A stretch of 64,000 nucleotides of DNA from an uncultured Gammaproteobacteria bacterium (GTDB taxonomy: Bacteria; Pseudomonadota; Gammaproteobacteria; Arenicellales; JAANXG01). Positions 16,545-26,099 of this stretch are shown here, one piece after another. The notes below the pieces were generated by a model, which made no database searches, was not told the origin of the DNA, and was given only the letters and a program-made list of their open reading frames with translations. Position 1 is the first letter of the stretch. The number at the start of each line of letters is the position of its first letter. The position numbers were made by a program, and so were the translations under genes. The stretch is from NCBI GenBank assembly GCA_947259705.1, contig CAMYNL010000012.1, positions 1-64,000 of the forward strand, in the 5' to 3' direction.

Positions 16545-17819
16545 TCATGACGCAGCGGACGCAACCAGGTCGCGCGGCTTTATCTTGGCAACCGATACCG
16601 CGGCGCCGCGCGTCTGCATGATCTCCACCAGATACTCGCCCAGGATCAGGCTGGTTCCCGACTCCGGAATCGATTCCAAGTATTCGAGTACCAGGCCGTT
16701 GATGGTCTTCGGTCCGTCCATGGGCAGGTTCCAGTCCAGTTTCCGGTTCAACTCCCGGACATTGGCCGAACCCCGCACCAGGTAGCTGCCGTCCGCCTGC
16801 GGATGGGTACCTGCGTCGAGGCCGGGCACGTTGGCGGTGAATTCACCTACGATCTCCTCGAGGATCTCCTCGACGGTGACCAAGCCCTTCAGGTCGCCAT
16901 ATTCATCGACCACGAGCCCGAAGCGCCGGCGTTCCCGTTGCAGGTTCAGTAGCTGCTGCGTTATACGCGAACCCTCGGGGATGAAATAAGGATCTCGTAT
17001 CAGTCGCTTGAGATTGTCCCTGTTGAACTCACCGGTCTGGCTGAGGTGCAGTACCTTGCGCAAGTGCAGTATGCCTACGATGTTGTCCAGCGTGCCCGCA
17101 TAGACGGGCAGGCGGCTGTGATGGCTGGTGGCCAGTTGCTGCACGATAAGCTCCCAGTCATCCTCCAGGTTGACCGCCTCGATCTCCGCCCGCGGAAGCA
17201 TGACATCGTCGACCGTCATATTCTCCAGTTCCAGTATGCGCAGCAGCATGGACTGATGCTGTGGCGGTATACGTGCTCCCGACTCGAGCACGGCAACCCG
17301 CAACTCATCCGCACTCAGGGAGTCGGACCGGCCGGTGATACTGGTACCGGCGAGCTTAAGCATCCGGTTGGCGGTCCAGTTCACCACCCAGACCACCGGG
17401 GACAGCAGTCGCAGCAGTGCGGTCAATACATAGGCGGCGGGAAAGGCAACCCTTTCCGGGTGGAGTACCGCCATGGTCTTCGGCGCCACCTCGGCAAAAA
17501 TCAGCACCACCAGCGTGAGGAAAAAGGTTGCGATGGCGATAGCCGGCTCACCATACAGCCGCAGCGCCAGCACCGTAGCCACCGCTGACGCCGTCAGGTT
17601 GGCCGCGTTATTGCCCAGCAGGATGGTGCCCAGCAGGCGGTCGGGCTCATCCAGCAGCTTTTTGGCCAGGCGCGCGCCCCGGTGTCCGGCATCGGCCAGA
17701 TGCCGCAATCGGTAGCGGTTGAGCGCCATCATCGCGGTCTCGGATGCAGAAAAGAACGCTGAGAGGGCGATCAGGAAGATAAGCAACGCGCTGAGCGTGC
17801 CTATCGATATGTCGTGCAA
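16545..17819 (-). CDS. HlyC/CorC (DUF21-CBS) family transporter
   Basis: 424 residues. An N-terminal DUF21 membrane domain (about 1-190) carries four hydrophobic segments and the SASETAMMALN motif. Two CBS domains follow (about 205-325: VMLPRAEIEAVNL, HSRLPVYAG, VVDEYGDLKGLVT), then a C-terminal CorC_HlyC domain (about 340-415). Proteins of this architecture (YfjD/CorB) are implicated in magnesium/cobalt efflux. It is separated from ypjD on the same strand by 82 bp. That stretch holds AT-rich sequence suitable for a promoter. Confidence 0.85.
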   Translation of the reverse strand: MHDISIGTLSALLIFLIALSAFFSASETAMMALNRYRLRHLADAGHRGARLAKKLLDEPDRLLGTILLGNNAANLTASAVATVLALRLYGEPAIAIATFFLTLVVLIFAEVAPKTMAVLHPERVAFPAAYVLTALLRLLSPVVWVVNWTANRMLKLAGTSITGRSDSLSADELRVAVLESGARIPPQHQSMLLRILELENMTVDDVMLPRAEIEAVNLEDDWELIVQQLATSHHSRLPVYAGTLDNIVGILHLRKVLHLSQTGEFNRDNLKRLIRDPYFIPEGSRITQQLLNLQRERRRFGLVVDEYGDLKGLVTVEEILEEIVGEFTANVPGLDAGTHPQADGSYLVRGSANVRELNRKLDWNLPMDGPKTINGLVLEYLESIPESGTSLILGEYLVEIMQTRGAAVSVAKIKPRDLVASAAS

Positions 17820-17901
17820 TCAGATTGCCTCTGTGTGGGATGTTGTAATTTTAGATGTTTTAATTCTATCGGTGCGGAATTTCATGGCGCAATGGACCGG
17901 G

Positions 17902-18711
17902 TCAGCTGACCAGGAATTCCAGGATGAACTTGGTGCCGAAATAGGCGAGCAGCAGCACTGCGAAACCGCCAAGAGTCCAGTTTATAGCCTTGCGTCCCCG
18001 CCAGCCGAACTGCCTGCGTCCCAGCAACAACACCGCAAAGATGAACCAGGCGGTAATGGACAGCACGGTCTTATGGTTGAATACCAGCGGCTTGCCGAAG
18101 ACCTCATCAGCAAAGAAAACGCCGCTGACCAGGGTCAGGGTCAACAGCAGGAAGCCGACGGTGATGAGTTGAAACAGCAGTTGCTCCATGGTCTGCAGTG
18201 GCGGCAGAACCCTGATCAGCCGACCGGGATGATGCTCCCGCAAGCGACGCTCCTGCAGCGCCAGCAAAAGCGCCTGCGCCATGGCGAGAGTGAGGAAGGA
18301 GTAGGCCAGCACGGAGATCACCAGGTGCACGTTGAGCAGCATGGACGGCGCCTTGGCCAGCTCCGCCGCAGGCCAGACCCAGGCCAAGATCACGGCCAGG
18401 GTCGCGATGGGCAGCACGATCACGCCGAGGACCTCGACCGGACGGAGCAGGGTGACCAGCAGGAAAATAACGGCAATGGCCCAGGCGACCAGGGAGGCGG
18501 TGCTGGTAAAACCCAGGCTCAGCCCGCCTTCAGCAGTCATCGTGGAAACCAGCAGCACAGCGTGTAGAATCACGGCGGCGGCGGACAGCCCGAGAACAGC
18601 GGTGCGCGAAGCGCCCGCCTCGTCCCCGCCGCTGAGCAGTCGCCGCAACAGCATACCACCCGCGCTCATGTACAGGGCAGCGGTTGCGACGTTGATCAGG
18701 GGGGTCAGCAT
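17902..18711 (-). CDS. ypjD: YpjD/CcsA-like inner membrane protein (HemX type)
   Basis: 269 residues from the ATG at 18711, with about eight hydrophobic segments. The NVHLVISVLAYSF and FNHKTVLSITAWFIF stretches hold the conserved His residues of the CcsA/CcmC-like cytochrome assembly fold. The protein sits divergently from ffh (74 bp apart), the arrangement of ypjD in gammaproteobacteria, where it co-occurs with a CorB-like transporter. The role in heme or cytochrome handling is inferred by family. An upstream start at 18759 is possible but adds a polar tail with no family match. Confidence 0.8.
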   Translation of the reverse strand: MLTPLINVATAALYMSAGGMLLRRLLSGGDEAGASRTAVLGLSAAAVILHAVLLVSTMTAEGGLSLGFTSTASLVAWAIAVIFLLVTLLRPVEVLGVIVLPIATLAVILAWVWPAAELAKAPSMLLNVHLVISVLAYSFLTLAMAQALLLALQERRLREHHPGRLIRVLPPLQTMEQLLFQLITVGFLLLTLTLVSGVFFADEVFGKPLVFNHKTVLSITAWFIFAVLLLGRRQFGWRGRKAINWTLGGFAVLLLAYFGTKFILEFLVS

Positions 18712-18785
18712 CGATAGTTTGCTCAGGTGTGGCTTCCCATTGCCGGCATATCGTAGCAAAAAAGTGGGTTCGGGAGTTTTAAGCG

Positions 18786-20144
18786 ATGTTTGAACAACTC
18801 AGTGACCGCCTGCGCGAGACCCTGAAGCATGTCCGTGGCCAGGCGCGTCTGACAGAGGACAATGTCAAGACTGCCATGCGCGAGGTCCGCATCGCCCTGC
18901 TGGAGGCGGACGTGGCCCTGCCCGTGGTCAAGGAGTTTGTCAGCCGGGTCCGCGAGCGCGCAGTCGGTCAGGACGTGATGTCCAGTCTTACGCCGGGACA
19001 GATGGTCATAAAGGTAGTCCGCGACGAACTCGTCGCCCTGATGGGCGAGACCAGTGAGTCTCTGAACCTTGCTGCCCGCCCTCCTGTGGTGGTAATGGTC
19101 GCGGGCCTGCAGGGGGCGGGAAAGACCACTACTGTGGCAAAGCTCGCGCGCTGGTTGAAGGATCTGCAGCGCAAGAAGGTCGCCGTAGTCAGTACAGACA
19201 TCTATCGACCAGCGGCAATAGACCAGTTGCAGAAACTAGCCGGCGACGTGGGCGCCGCTTTCATCCCCAGCACCCCGCACCAACAACCGGCGGATATCGC
19301 GCGTGAAGCGGTGGAACAGGCCAGGCGCATGGTCAGCGATGTGCTGCTGATCGACACCGCCGGCCGCCTGCATGTGGATGCCGAAATGATGGCGGAGATC
19401 CGCACCGTTGCCGAATCGGTGCAGCCGGCGGAAACCCTGTTCGTAGTGGACAGCATGACCGGGCAGGATGCTGTCAACAGCGCCCGGGCGTTCGACGACG
19501 CCTTGCCGCTTACGGGGGTCATCCTCACTAAGACCGACGGGGACGCGCGGGGCGGAGCGGCGCTGTCCATTCGCCAGGTGACCGGGAAACCGATCAAGTT
19601 CATGGGTACAGGGGAGAAGGTCGACGCGCTCGAAGCGTTCCATCCCGACCGCATTGCCTCGCGTATTCTCGGGATGGGAGATGTGCTCAGCCTGGTGGAG
19701 GAGGTGGAGCAGAAGGTCGACAAGGAAAAGGCACAGCAGCTGGCCCGCAAGATATCGAAGGGCAAGGGCTTCGATCTGGACGATTTTCGCGAGCAGATCA
19801 TGCAGATGGAAAAGATGGGTGGGCTGTCCGGGCTGCTGGACAAGCTGCCCGGCATGGCTCAGCTGCCCGGAAACGTGGCAGCGCAGGTCGACGACGGCCA
19901 GATCAACCGGCTGGTGGCGATGATAAACTCCATGACCCCGCGCGAAAGGGCCTTTCCCGCGATCATAAAGGGGTCGCGCAAGCGCCGCATCGCCGCCGGT
20001 TCCGGCACCCAGGTGCAGGACGTCAACCGACTGCTGAAACAGTTCGGGCAGATGCAGAAGATGATGAAGAAGATGACCAAGCGCGGCGGCATGGCCCGGA
20101 TGATGCGGGGCATGAAGGGCCGCATGCCGGGCATGCCGTTCTAG
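18786..20144 (+). CDS. ffh: Signal recognition particle protein Ffh
   Basis: 452 residues. The N domain starts MFEQLSDRLRETLKHVRG, the G domain has GLQGAGKTTTVAKLA, DTAGRLHVD and TKTDGDARGG, and the Met-rich M domain ends KMMKKMTKRGGMARMMRG. It binds 4.5S RNA and delivers nascent membrane proteins to FtsY. Length is normal. It is followed by 195 bp of noncoding DNA and then the rpsP operon. Confidence 0.97.
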   Translation: MFEQLSDRLRETLKHVRGQARLTEDNVKTAMREVRIALLEADVALPVVKEFVSRVRERAVGQDVMSSLTPGQMVIKVVRDELVALMGETSESLNLAARPPVVVMVAGLQGAGKTTTVAKLARWLKDLQRKKVAVVSTDIYRPAAIDQLQKLAGDVGAAFIPSTPHQQPADIAREAVEQARRMVSDVLLIDTAGRLHVDAEMMAEIRTVAESVQPAETLFVVDSMTGQDAVNSARAFDDALPLTGVILTKTDGDARGGAALSIRQVTGKPIKFMGTGEKVDALEAFHPDRIASRILGMGDVLSLVEEVEQKVDKEKAQQLARKISKGKGFDLDDFREQIMQMEKMGGLSGLLDKLPGMAQLPGNVAAQVDDGQINRLVAMINSMTPRERAFPAIIKGSRKRRIAAGSGTQVQDVNRLLKQFGQMQKMMKKMTKRGGMARMMRGMKGRMPGMPF

Positions 20145-20238
20145 CGGGTCGGACGCGGTCCGCGAGCCACTGCGCGGGAGCGGCCCGCGCGGGCGGTAAA
20201 ATCGTCAGAAAATCATGCAGTTTCCTTCCCGACAACGG

Positions 20239-20267
20239 TTTTATTTAGGCCGGTGGAAGGATACAAT
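20239..20267 (+). promoter_or_regulatory. Candidate promoter of the rpsP operon
   Basis: TACAAT (20262-20267) lies 72 bp before the rpsP ATG, with TTTTAT 17 bp upstream. The -10 is good and the -35 poor. It is the only sigma70-like pair seen in the ffh-rpsP gap. Confidence 0.35.
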
Positions 20268-20339
20268 CGCGCACCTTTGAATTCTGGACAATTCCTGGTC
20301 CGGCCCGGGCGGTCGGGTACAGGTCATGGGTAAGCAAAT

Positions 20340-20582
20340 ATGGTAACAATTCGTTTGGCCCGGGGTGGTGCAAAAAAGCGACCCTTCTACGCCATAGTCG
20401 TGGCTGACCGGCGGCGAGCACCGCGGGGGCGATTCATCGAACGGCTCGGGTTCTTCAATCCCCGGGCAGTGGAGAGCGAGGAAAGGCTGCGTGTGGACCA
20501 GGAAAGGGTTCAGTACTGGCTGGACCAGGGCGCACGACCTTCAGAACGCGTCAGCCAGCTGCTGAAGCAGGCGTCGGCCTGA
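20340..20582 (+). CDS. rpsP: 30S ribosomal protein S16
   Basis: 80 residues, beginning [20 protein letters not shown], the invariant S16 N-terminus, followed by ERLGFFNP. It is the first gene of the rpsP-rimM-trmD-rplS operon, which has the standard order. Confidence 0.97.
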   Translation: MVTIRLARGGAKKRPFYAIVVADRRRAPRGRFIERLGFFNPRAVESEERLRVDQERVQYWLDQGARPSERVSQLLKQASA

Positions 20583-20588
20583 GGCAGG

Positions 20589-21104
20589 TTGCCGGGCCGC
20601 GCCACTTCGCAGGACGTTATCGAGCTCGGACAGATTGCGGGCTTGTGGGGGGTACGAGGCTGGGTAAAGGTACACTCGTTCACCCGGGATTGTGAGGACA
20701 TTTTCGCTTACCGGACCTGGCTACTGGGCAATGGCAGCGAGCCGCGCGCCTACGAACTGGTGAACGGTCGGCGGCAGGGCGCCGGGCTGGTAGCCGAGTT
20801 GTCGGGCATCCAAGACCGGGACCAGGCCGCGGACCTGATCGGCAAGAGGATCTATGTCCCGGCGGCGCAATTGCCGGCCCTGCCGCCGGGCGAGTATTAC
20901 TGGCACCAGCTGCAGGGCCTGGTAGTGGTGACCCGGGACGGCGCGGAGCTGGGACACGTGGATCATATGCTGGAGACCGGCGCTAATGATGTCATGGTGG
21001 TGCGCGGGGAACGCGAATTGCTCATTCCCTACACCGCCCAAGTGGTGCGGTCGGTGGACCTCGAGGCAAGACGCATGGAGATCGACTGGGACGCCGATTA
21101 CTGA
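20589..21104 (+). CDS. rimM: Ribosome maturation factor RimM
   Basis: 171 residues from a TTG at 20589, with GAGG six bases upstream; the start is 6 bp after the rpsP stop. The N-terminal half has the RimM barrel motif [15 protein letters not shown] and the C-terminal half is a PRC-barrel ([27 protein letters not shown]). RimM binds S19 and assists 30S head maturation. The initial residues [10 protein letters not shown] are not conserved, so the exact start is uncertain. Confidence 0.93.
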   Translation: MPGRATSQDVIELGQIAGLWGVRGWVKVHSFTRDCEDIFAYRTWLLGNGSEPRAYELVNGRRQGAGLVAELSGIQDRDQAADLIGKRIYVPAAQLPALPPGEYYWHQLQGLVVVTRDGAELGHVDHMLETGANDVMVVRGERELLIPYTAQVVRSVDLEARRMEIDWDADY

Positions 21105-21115
21105 CGTGGTGGCGG

Positions 21116-21868
21116 ATGCGGATTCATGTCGTAAGTATCTTTCCGGAGATGTTCCGGGCGATAGCCGATTATGGCGTAACTGGCCGCGCCATCAGCCAGC
21201 GGCTGGTGAGTCTGAAGCTTTGGGACCCCCGCGATTTCGCGACCGATCGCCACCGTAGCGTGGACGACCGACCCTACGGCGGCGGACCCGGGATGGTAAT
21301 GATGGCCCCGCCGCTGGCGGCGGCAATCGAGGCGGCGAGGAAGGAAGAGAGCGGGCGCGTCAGAGTCGTGTACATGAGCCCGCAGGGTGATAGGCTCGAC
21401 CATCTTGCCGTGCAGCGCTTCGCTGGCATGGAGTCGGTGATCCTGCTGGCGGGGCGGTACGAAGGCGTGGACGAAAGGCTGCTGGCCCGCCACGTCGACG
21501 AGGAGTGCTCTATCGGCGACTATGTGCTGTCTGGTGGCGAACTGGCGGTGATGGTGTGGATCGACGCGGTGACGCGGCAGCTTCCGGGAACGCTGGGAAA
21601 TGCGGAATCGGCGGACCAGGACTCGTTCGCCGGCGGGCTGCTCGACTGCGGTCATTACACCCGGCCGGACGTCTATGCCGGGATACCGGTTCCGGAAGTG
21701 CTGCGCAGTGGGGATCACGGCGCGATCAGACGCTGGAGGTTGAAACAGGCTCTGGGGCGAACCTGGCGCAAGCACCCGGAGCTATTGGAGAAAATTGAAC
21801 TGAACGACGAACAACTGGAACTGTTGGCAGAATACCAACGGGAACACGAGCTGGAGAAAGGCCGATGA
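21116..21868 (+). CDS. trmD: tRNA (guanine(37)-N1)-methyltransferase
   Basis: 250 residues, a SPOUT knot methyltransferase. It begins [13 protein letters not shown] and has the [13 protein letters not shown] loop, the SAM-binding knot [15 protein letters not shown] and the catalytic Asp in AESADQDSF. It methylates G37 of tRNAs to prevent +1 frameshifting. Its stop overlaps the rplS ATG (ATGA). Confidence 0.97.
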   Translation: MRIHVVSIFPEMFRAIADYGVTGRAISQRLVSLKLWDPRDFATDRHRSVDDRPYGGGPGMVMMAPPLAAAIEAARKEESGRVRVVYMSPQGDRLDHLAVQRFAGMESVILLAGRYEGVDERLLARHVDEECSIGDYVLSGGELAVMVWIDAVTRQLPGTLGNAESADQDSFAGGLLDCGHYTRPDVYAGIPVPEVLRSGDHGAIRRWRLKQALGRTWRKHPELLEKIELNDEQLELLAEYQREHELEKGR

Positions 21869-22209
21869 GCAACATCATACAGCAGCTGGAAGCCGAGCAG
21901 GTGCGGGACGACGTACCTGATTTCGGGGCCGGTGACACCGTCGAAGTGCAGGTTCGCGTTAGGGAGGGAAACCGGGAACGACTGCAGGCCTTCGAGGGTG
22001 TTGTAATCGCGAGGAAGAACCGCGGCTTGAATTCCTCTTTCACCGTGCGCAAGATCTCTTATGGGGAGGGGGTAGAACGTGTCTTCCAAACCCACAGCCC
22101 GCTGATCTCAAAGATAACGGTCAAGCGTCGAGGGGACGTGCGCCGGGCGAAGCTCTATTACTTGCGCGACCGCACCGGCAAATCAGCCCGCATCAAGGAA
22201 AAGGTCTGA
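21865..22209 (+). CDS. rplS: 50S ribosomal protein L19
   Basis: 114 residues with the L19 signatures [21 protein letters not shown] and [12 protein letters not shown]; it ends in a basic tail. Last gene of the canonical operon; the TPR protein gene begins 1 bp after its stop. Confidence 0.97.
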   Translation: MSNIIQQLEAEQVRDDVPDFGAGDTVEVQVRVREGNRERLQAFEGVVIARKNRGLNSSFTVRKISYGEGVERVFQTHSPLISKITVKRRGDVRRAKLYYLRDRTGKSARIKEKV

Positions 22210-22210
22210 C

Positions 22211-24067
22211 ATGAGGGCTGGCGCGGGGGCACTTTCCGCGCCCGCCAGGCCCCGCCGTCGGCAACCCCTGCATCCCGTTAGTCTGGTGGCGGCAGGCTGT
22301 CTGGGCGTGATACTGCTGGCGCCGGTCGGGGCATCCCTGGCCGCCGGGCCTGAGGACACCCCCGCCCGCGTCTCCACGCTGCTTGACAACGGTGCGTACG
22401 ATCTCGCCCTGGCCTTGATAGACCGGCTGCAGCCCGAGCCGCTGAGGGAGCCCGAGGAATGGGTGGCCTGGGAGCGCGTCCGTCTGCAGTCGTACCGAAA
22501 GCGCGAGGACTGGGACGGGTTGCTATCCCGTACCGCCAAGATCCCTGCCGGACTTCCCCTGCTGAGCCAACAGCGCCTGCTCACGGAGGCGGTGGAACTG
22601 TTACTGCCATCCGGCCGCGGGGACGCCATGCGTGGCATTCTTCGCGAGCTGCTGTGGCGCGGCGGCGGCGACTCGGTGCAGATGTCACAATGGCGGCGAC
22701 TGGTGATTCGCAGTTACCTGGCGGCCGACCAGGTGGAAGACGCGCGCATCGCGATACAACGTTATCAGAGCGAGTACCTGCCTGCCGACAAGGACTGGGT
22801 CTACCTGTATGGACAGGTGCTGCTTCGCAGCGGAGATGCCGACACCGCGGCGGCCAGCCTGGCCGCGGTGCAGACCCGGGACGGGCGCTTGCTGCGCACC
22901 CTGAGCCGACTGCGGGCAGGTATCGACGACCCTGAATTGGTAATTGAACAGCTCGGCCCCCCGCGGCACCGACCGACCGCCGACGACGAGTTCCTGGCCT
23001 CCCTGTGGTCCCTCTATGCCGAGGCCGCCAGCCTCGCCTACCGCGCGCGGGACAAGGTCGTGGCACTTGAAGCGCTGTTCAGTGGCACCTTCGCCGTCGC
23101 GAGGCCTGAGTTCCGTGCCTGGGAAATCGGGGATGTATGGCAGGCCTACAGGTCGCTGGCGGAGGAGGTTGGCAATGCGCGTCATCTGTTGCAAGGCGAG
23201 TCAGAGGCGTGGCGGGAGGTCGCGAGGGAGCTGGGTGCGTCGAACTACCCAGTTGAATCCCGCGCCGTAATCGCGCTGCTCGCACTCGACGAGCGTGATC
23301 CGATGCAGCGCGACGAACTGCACACCCTGCTTTTCGATTCCCTGCGAGAGGACGGCATGGACGTCTTGGCGGTGCGCTTGTACCGGGATCCGCAGCGCTT
23401 CCCCGACGTTAACGTCGTGCCGGCGGCTGTCCGCCACCGTATCGTCACCTATGCCATCAAGCACCGCGATATCGAGCTTGCCGCTTTGATGTCCCGGCAG
23501 CTGCCCCCGGCGGGCCCCGACCAGGACCCGCTCAGCTGGGCATTGATCCGCGCGCGACTGGCCATCTACACGGGTGAGTTCCGGCATGGCGAGGGGGTAC
23601 TCCGGGAGGCGATCGGATCCGTCAGCGCCTTCGATGCCGATGCCGCGGACCGTATCATGCAGCTGATATTCGATCTGCAGTCGGTAGGGCGCCACAAAGC
23701 TGCTTACCTGTTGTTCGAGATGATGCACGACAGGGTAAGCACATCGAACCATAAGCGGGAAACCCTGTTCTGGATGGCTGACTCGTTGCGCAACATGGGT
23801 CAGTATACCCGTGCCGCCGAACTGTATTTCGAATCCGCCCTGCTGAATGGCGAAGGCTTTGATATCTGGGGTCAGACCGCGCGTCTCAACGCCGCTGAGG
23901 CGCTGACCGAAGCAGGCATGTTGGAGGACGCGCGGCGAATATATGAACAACTGCTTCGGCTGACTGCCGACCCCAAACAGAGGTTGGCCCTGGAGCGCCG
24001 CCTGCAGCAGCTATGGCTGCGCAAGGATGAACGAGCGGGGGCTGCCGAAGCCGGTTCGGCGCACTGA
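22211..24067 (+). CDS. Exported TPR-like protein of unknown function
   Basis: 618 residues. A signal peptide or anchor lies at about 25-45 (LVAAGCLGVILLAPVGASLAA). The rest is alpha-helical and repetitive, with degenerate tetratricopeptide-type helix pairs: NGAYDLALALIDRL near the start, YLYGQVLLRSGDADTAAASL, and GQYTRAAELYFESALLNG plus AGMLEDARRIYEQLLRLT near the end. I do not recognise a named family. It begins 1 bp after rplS and ends 3 bp before xerD, so it is transcribed with translation and chromosome-resolution genes. A periplasmic scaffold role is plausible but unproven. Confidence 0.7.
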   Translation: MRAGAGALSAPARPRRRQPLHPVSLVAAGCLGVILLAPVGASLAAGPEDTPARVSTLLDNGAYDLALALIDRLQPEPLREPEEWVAWERVRLQSYRKREDWDGLLSRTAKIPAGLPLLSQQRLLTEAVELLLPSGRGDAMRGILRELLWRGGGDSVQMSQWRRLVIRSYLAADQVEDARIAIQRYQSEYLPADKDWVYLYGQVLLRSGDADTAAASLAAVQTRDGRLLRTLSRLRAGIDDPELVIEQLGPPRHRPTADDEFLASLWSLYAEAASLAYRARDKVVALEALFSGTFAVARPEFRAWEIGDVWQAYRSLAEEVGNARHLLQGESEAWREVARELGASNYPVESRAVIALLALDERDPMQRDELHTLLFDSLREDGMDVLAVRLYRDPQRFPDVNVVPAAVRHRIVTYAIKHRDIELAALMSRQLPPAGPDQDPLSWALIRARLAIYTGEFRHGEGVLREAIGSVSAFDADAADRIMQLIFDLQSVGRHKAAYLLFEMMHDRVSTSNHKRETLFWMADSLRNMGQYTRAAELYFESALLNGEGFDIWGQTARLNAAEALTEAGMLEDARRIYEQLLRLTADPKQRLALERRLQQLWLRKDERAGAAEAGSAH

Positions 24068-24070
24068 CAG

Positions 24071-24973
24071 ATGGATCCGTCCGCAAGCAACGAAGCGTTC
24101 ATTGCGCGGTTTCTGGATACACTGTGGCTGGAATCGGGTCTCAGCCATAATACCCTGGTTGCCTACCGCACCGACCTCGAGGCCCTGGCAGGTTTCCTCG
24201 CCAGTCGCGGGGTGTCGCTCGTCGACGCGCAACGTTTCCAGCTGCAGGAATTCATTGGCTTGCGTTTCGACCGCGGTGACAGTGCCAGTACGGCGGCCCG
24301 GTCGCTTTCAAGCTACCGGCGGTTTTATCGCTATCTGGTGAGGGAGGGGATGATTGATCGGGATCCGTCACTCGATATCGTGTCGCCGAAGATGCCCCGA
24401 CCGTTACCTCGATCCCTGACGGAGGACGACGTCGACCAGCTCCTTGCAGCGCCGCAGTCCGACAAGGCACTGGGTTTGCGGGACCGCGCCATGCTGGAGA
24501 CCCTGTACGCGACGGGGCTGCGCGTGTCAGAACTGGTTAACCTGCAAATGGAAGAACTCAACATGCAGTCCGGCGTGGTCCGGGTGGTCGGCAAGGGCAA
24601 CAAGGAGCGGCTGGTTCCGCTTGGGGAGCGCGCCCTGGACGCACTGGAAAGCTACCTCAGGAACGCGCGCCGGGAACTCCTTGGCGGGAAATCATCGGCA
24701 GCGGTTTTTGTTACTGCGCGCGGCGGACCGATGTCGCGACAGGCATTCTGGCATTTGGTCAAACGATATGCCCTGAAGGCCGGTCTGAACGCCAAAATGT
24801 CACCGCATACCCTGCGCCACGCTTTTGCTACCCATCTGCTGAATCACGGTGCCGACCTGAGATCGGTGCAGATGTTGCTTGGGCACGCCGACTTGTCTAC
24901 CACACAGATCTACACCCACGTGGCGCGGGAACGATTGAAGCGACTGCACGCGCAACACCACCCGCGCGGCTGA
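24071..24973 (+). CDS. xerD: Site-specific tyrosine recombinase XerD
   Basis: 300 residues, the usual length. The N-terminal SAM-like DNA-binding domain begins about residue 10 (IARFLDTLWLESGLSHNTLVAYRTDL). The catalytic residues are Arg in ATGLRVSEL, Lys in GKGNKERLVPLG, the HTLRHAFATHLL His/Arg pair, the GHADLSTTQIYTHV His and the nucleophile Tyr. XerD with XerC resolves chromosome dimers at dif. It runs convergently into ybbN with 17 bp between the stops. Confidence 0.95.
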   Translation: MDPSASNEAFIARFLDTLWLESGLSHNTLVAYRTDLEALAGFLASRGVSLVDAQRFQLQEFIGLRFDRGDSASTAARSLSSYRRFYRYLVREGMIDRDPSLDIVSPKMPRPLPRSLTEDDVDQLLAAPQSDKALGLRDRAMLETLYATGLRVSELVNLQMEELNMQSGVVRVVGKGNKERLVPLGERALDALESYLRNARRELLGGKSSAAVFVTARGGPMSRQAFWHLVKRYALKAGLNAKMSPHTLRHAFATHLLNHGADLRSVQMLLGHADLSTTQIYTHVARERLKRLHAQHHPRG

Positions 24974-24990
24974 CCCGAGCCGCACGGTGG

Positions 24991-25851
24991 TCAGTTCAGG
25001 GCCCTGGCCAGCAGCCCACGGTAGCGGCCCACCAGTTCACCCTGTCCGCCCAACAATTCGAACACCTTCAGCATGGCGGCGCGCGCAGCCCCATCGTTGA
25101 ACTGTTTATCGCGGTGGACGATTTCCAGCAGCTGCTCCAGGGCCTCCGGGTAGCGTGCCGCGGAAACCAGGCGAAGCGCCAAGCGGTAGCGCGAATCGAG
25201 GTCGGCCCCGTCCGCGGCCACGGCCCTTTGCAGATCGTCAACAGAGGCATCAGTTTCCGCCGCGCCGTGTTCCAGCTCGAGGCGGGCGGAAAGGGACTTG
25301 TAGTCCGGGTGCAGCTGCCCCTGTGGGGAAATCCCCGCGAGGGCATCTTCGGCGCCGGACAGCGCCCCTATGGCAAGCAGCCACTCGGCCAGCTGCAGCC
25401 TGCTTCGGTCATAGCCGGGATCCTGCGCCACCGCATCCCGCGCCAGTTCGATTGCCTCCTGCTGACGGCCCGACTGCCAGGCCTCGCTAGCCAGGGCCAG
25501 CGTAGCGTCGGATTCTCTCACCAGGTATGGATCGAGGAATCTCCGCACCATGGATTCGCTTTGTGCGCCGGTAAATTGATCGACCAGTTCGCCGTTACGG
25601 AACAGCATGACCGTGGGCAGGCTGCGGATGCCGAAGCGTGCCGCCAGGTCTTGTTGCCTATCGGTGTCCACCTTGGCCAACTCGATACCACCGCCGGATT
25701 CGTCTACGATTTTCTTGAGCACGGGCACGAGCATCTTGCAGGGGGCACACCAGTCAGCCCAAAAATCCACAAGGACCGGCACCTCGCTGGAACGGGCCAC
25801 GACTCGGTGGTCGAAGGAGGCGGAATCCACGTCGAATATGTAATTTGACAT
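24991..25851 (-). CDS. ybbN: YbbN/CnoX-like thioredoxin-TPR chaperone
   Basis: 286 residues from the ATG at 25851. The frame stays open to 26079, but that part crosses the tRNA-Glu gene and is not protein-like. Residues 1-110 are a thioredoxin domain with an active WCAPCK (E. coli CnoX lacks this dithiol) and cis-Pro SLPTVM. Residues about 115-286 form helical TPR-like repeats (AWQSGRQQEAIELARDAV). The family protects proteins from oxidation and hands them to GroEL or DnaK. The CxxC suggests real redox activity. Confidence 0.88.
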   Translation of the reverse strand: MSNYIFDVDSASFDHRVVARSSEVPVLVDFWADWCAPCKMLVPVLKKIVDESGGGIELAKVDTDRQQDLAARFGIRSLPTVMLFRNGELVDQFTGAQSESMVRRFLDPYLVRESDATLALASEAWQSGRQQEAIELARDAVAQDPGYDRSRLQLAEWLLAIGALSGAEDALAGISPQGQLHPDYKSLSARLELEHGAAETDASVDDLQRAVAADGADLDSRYRLALRLVSAARYPEALEQLLEIVHRDKQFNDGAARAAMLKVFELLGGQGELVGRYRGLLARALN

Positions 25852-25922
25852 GAGGTTGGTCACCAGAGTGAATTGCCATGCGGGGTCGAATCTGGGGTCG
25901 GCGCGCCTAGAATCCAAGAGCT

Positions 25923-25997
25923 TGGCGCTCCCTAGGGGGTTCGAACCCCTGTTACCGACGTGAGAGGCCGGCGTCCTAACCGCTAGACGAAGGGAGC
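25923..25997 (-). tRNA. tRNA-Glu (anticodon CTC)
   Basis: The minus strand folds into a full cloverleaf: acceptor GCTCCCT/AGGGAGC, D arm GTCTAGCGGTTAGGAC, anticodon stem CCGGC/GTCGG around CTCTCAC-type loop with anticodon CTC, T arm AGGGGTTCGAACCCCT, and an encoded GCCA 3' end (CCA on the + strand as TGG at 25923-25925). Aside from the anticodon it is close to E. coli tRNA-Glu. It lies between ybbN and pcnB. Confidence 0.95.
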
Positions 25998-26031
25998 ATT
26001 GCTGGATGAAATTATGGCCGGGAGTCGTGCT

Positions 26032-26059
26032 ATTATACGGTTCCGTATGAACGACACAA
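26032..26059 (-). promoter_or_regulatory. Promoter of tRNA-Glu
   Basis: On the minus strand TTGTGT (26054-26059) and a consensus TATAAT (26032-26037) are separated by 16 bp. Transcription would begin near 26025, about 28 nt before the mature tRNA 5' end at 25997. Confidence 0.6.
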
Positions 26060-26099
26060 TACAAGACTGTGCCGCGCACGGTGGGACGAAGAGAAAGGA

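Noticed and set aside
25852-26079. N-terminal extension of ybbN
   Set aside because: The open frame passes through tRNA-Glu and its promoter and is not conserved protein sequence.
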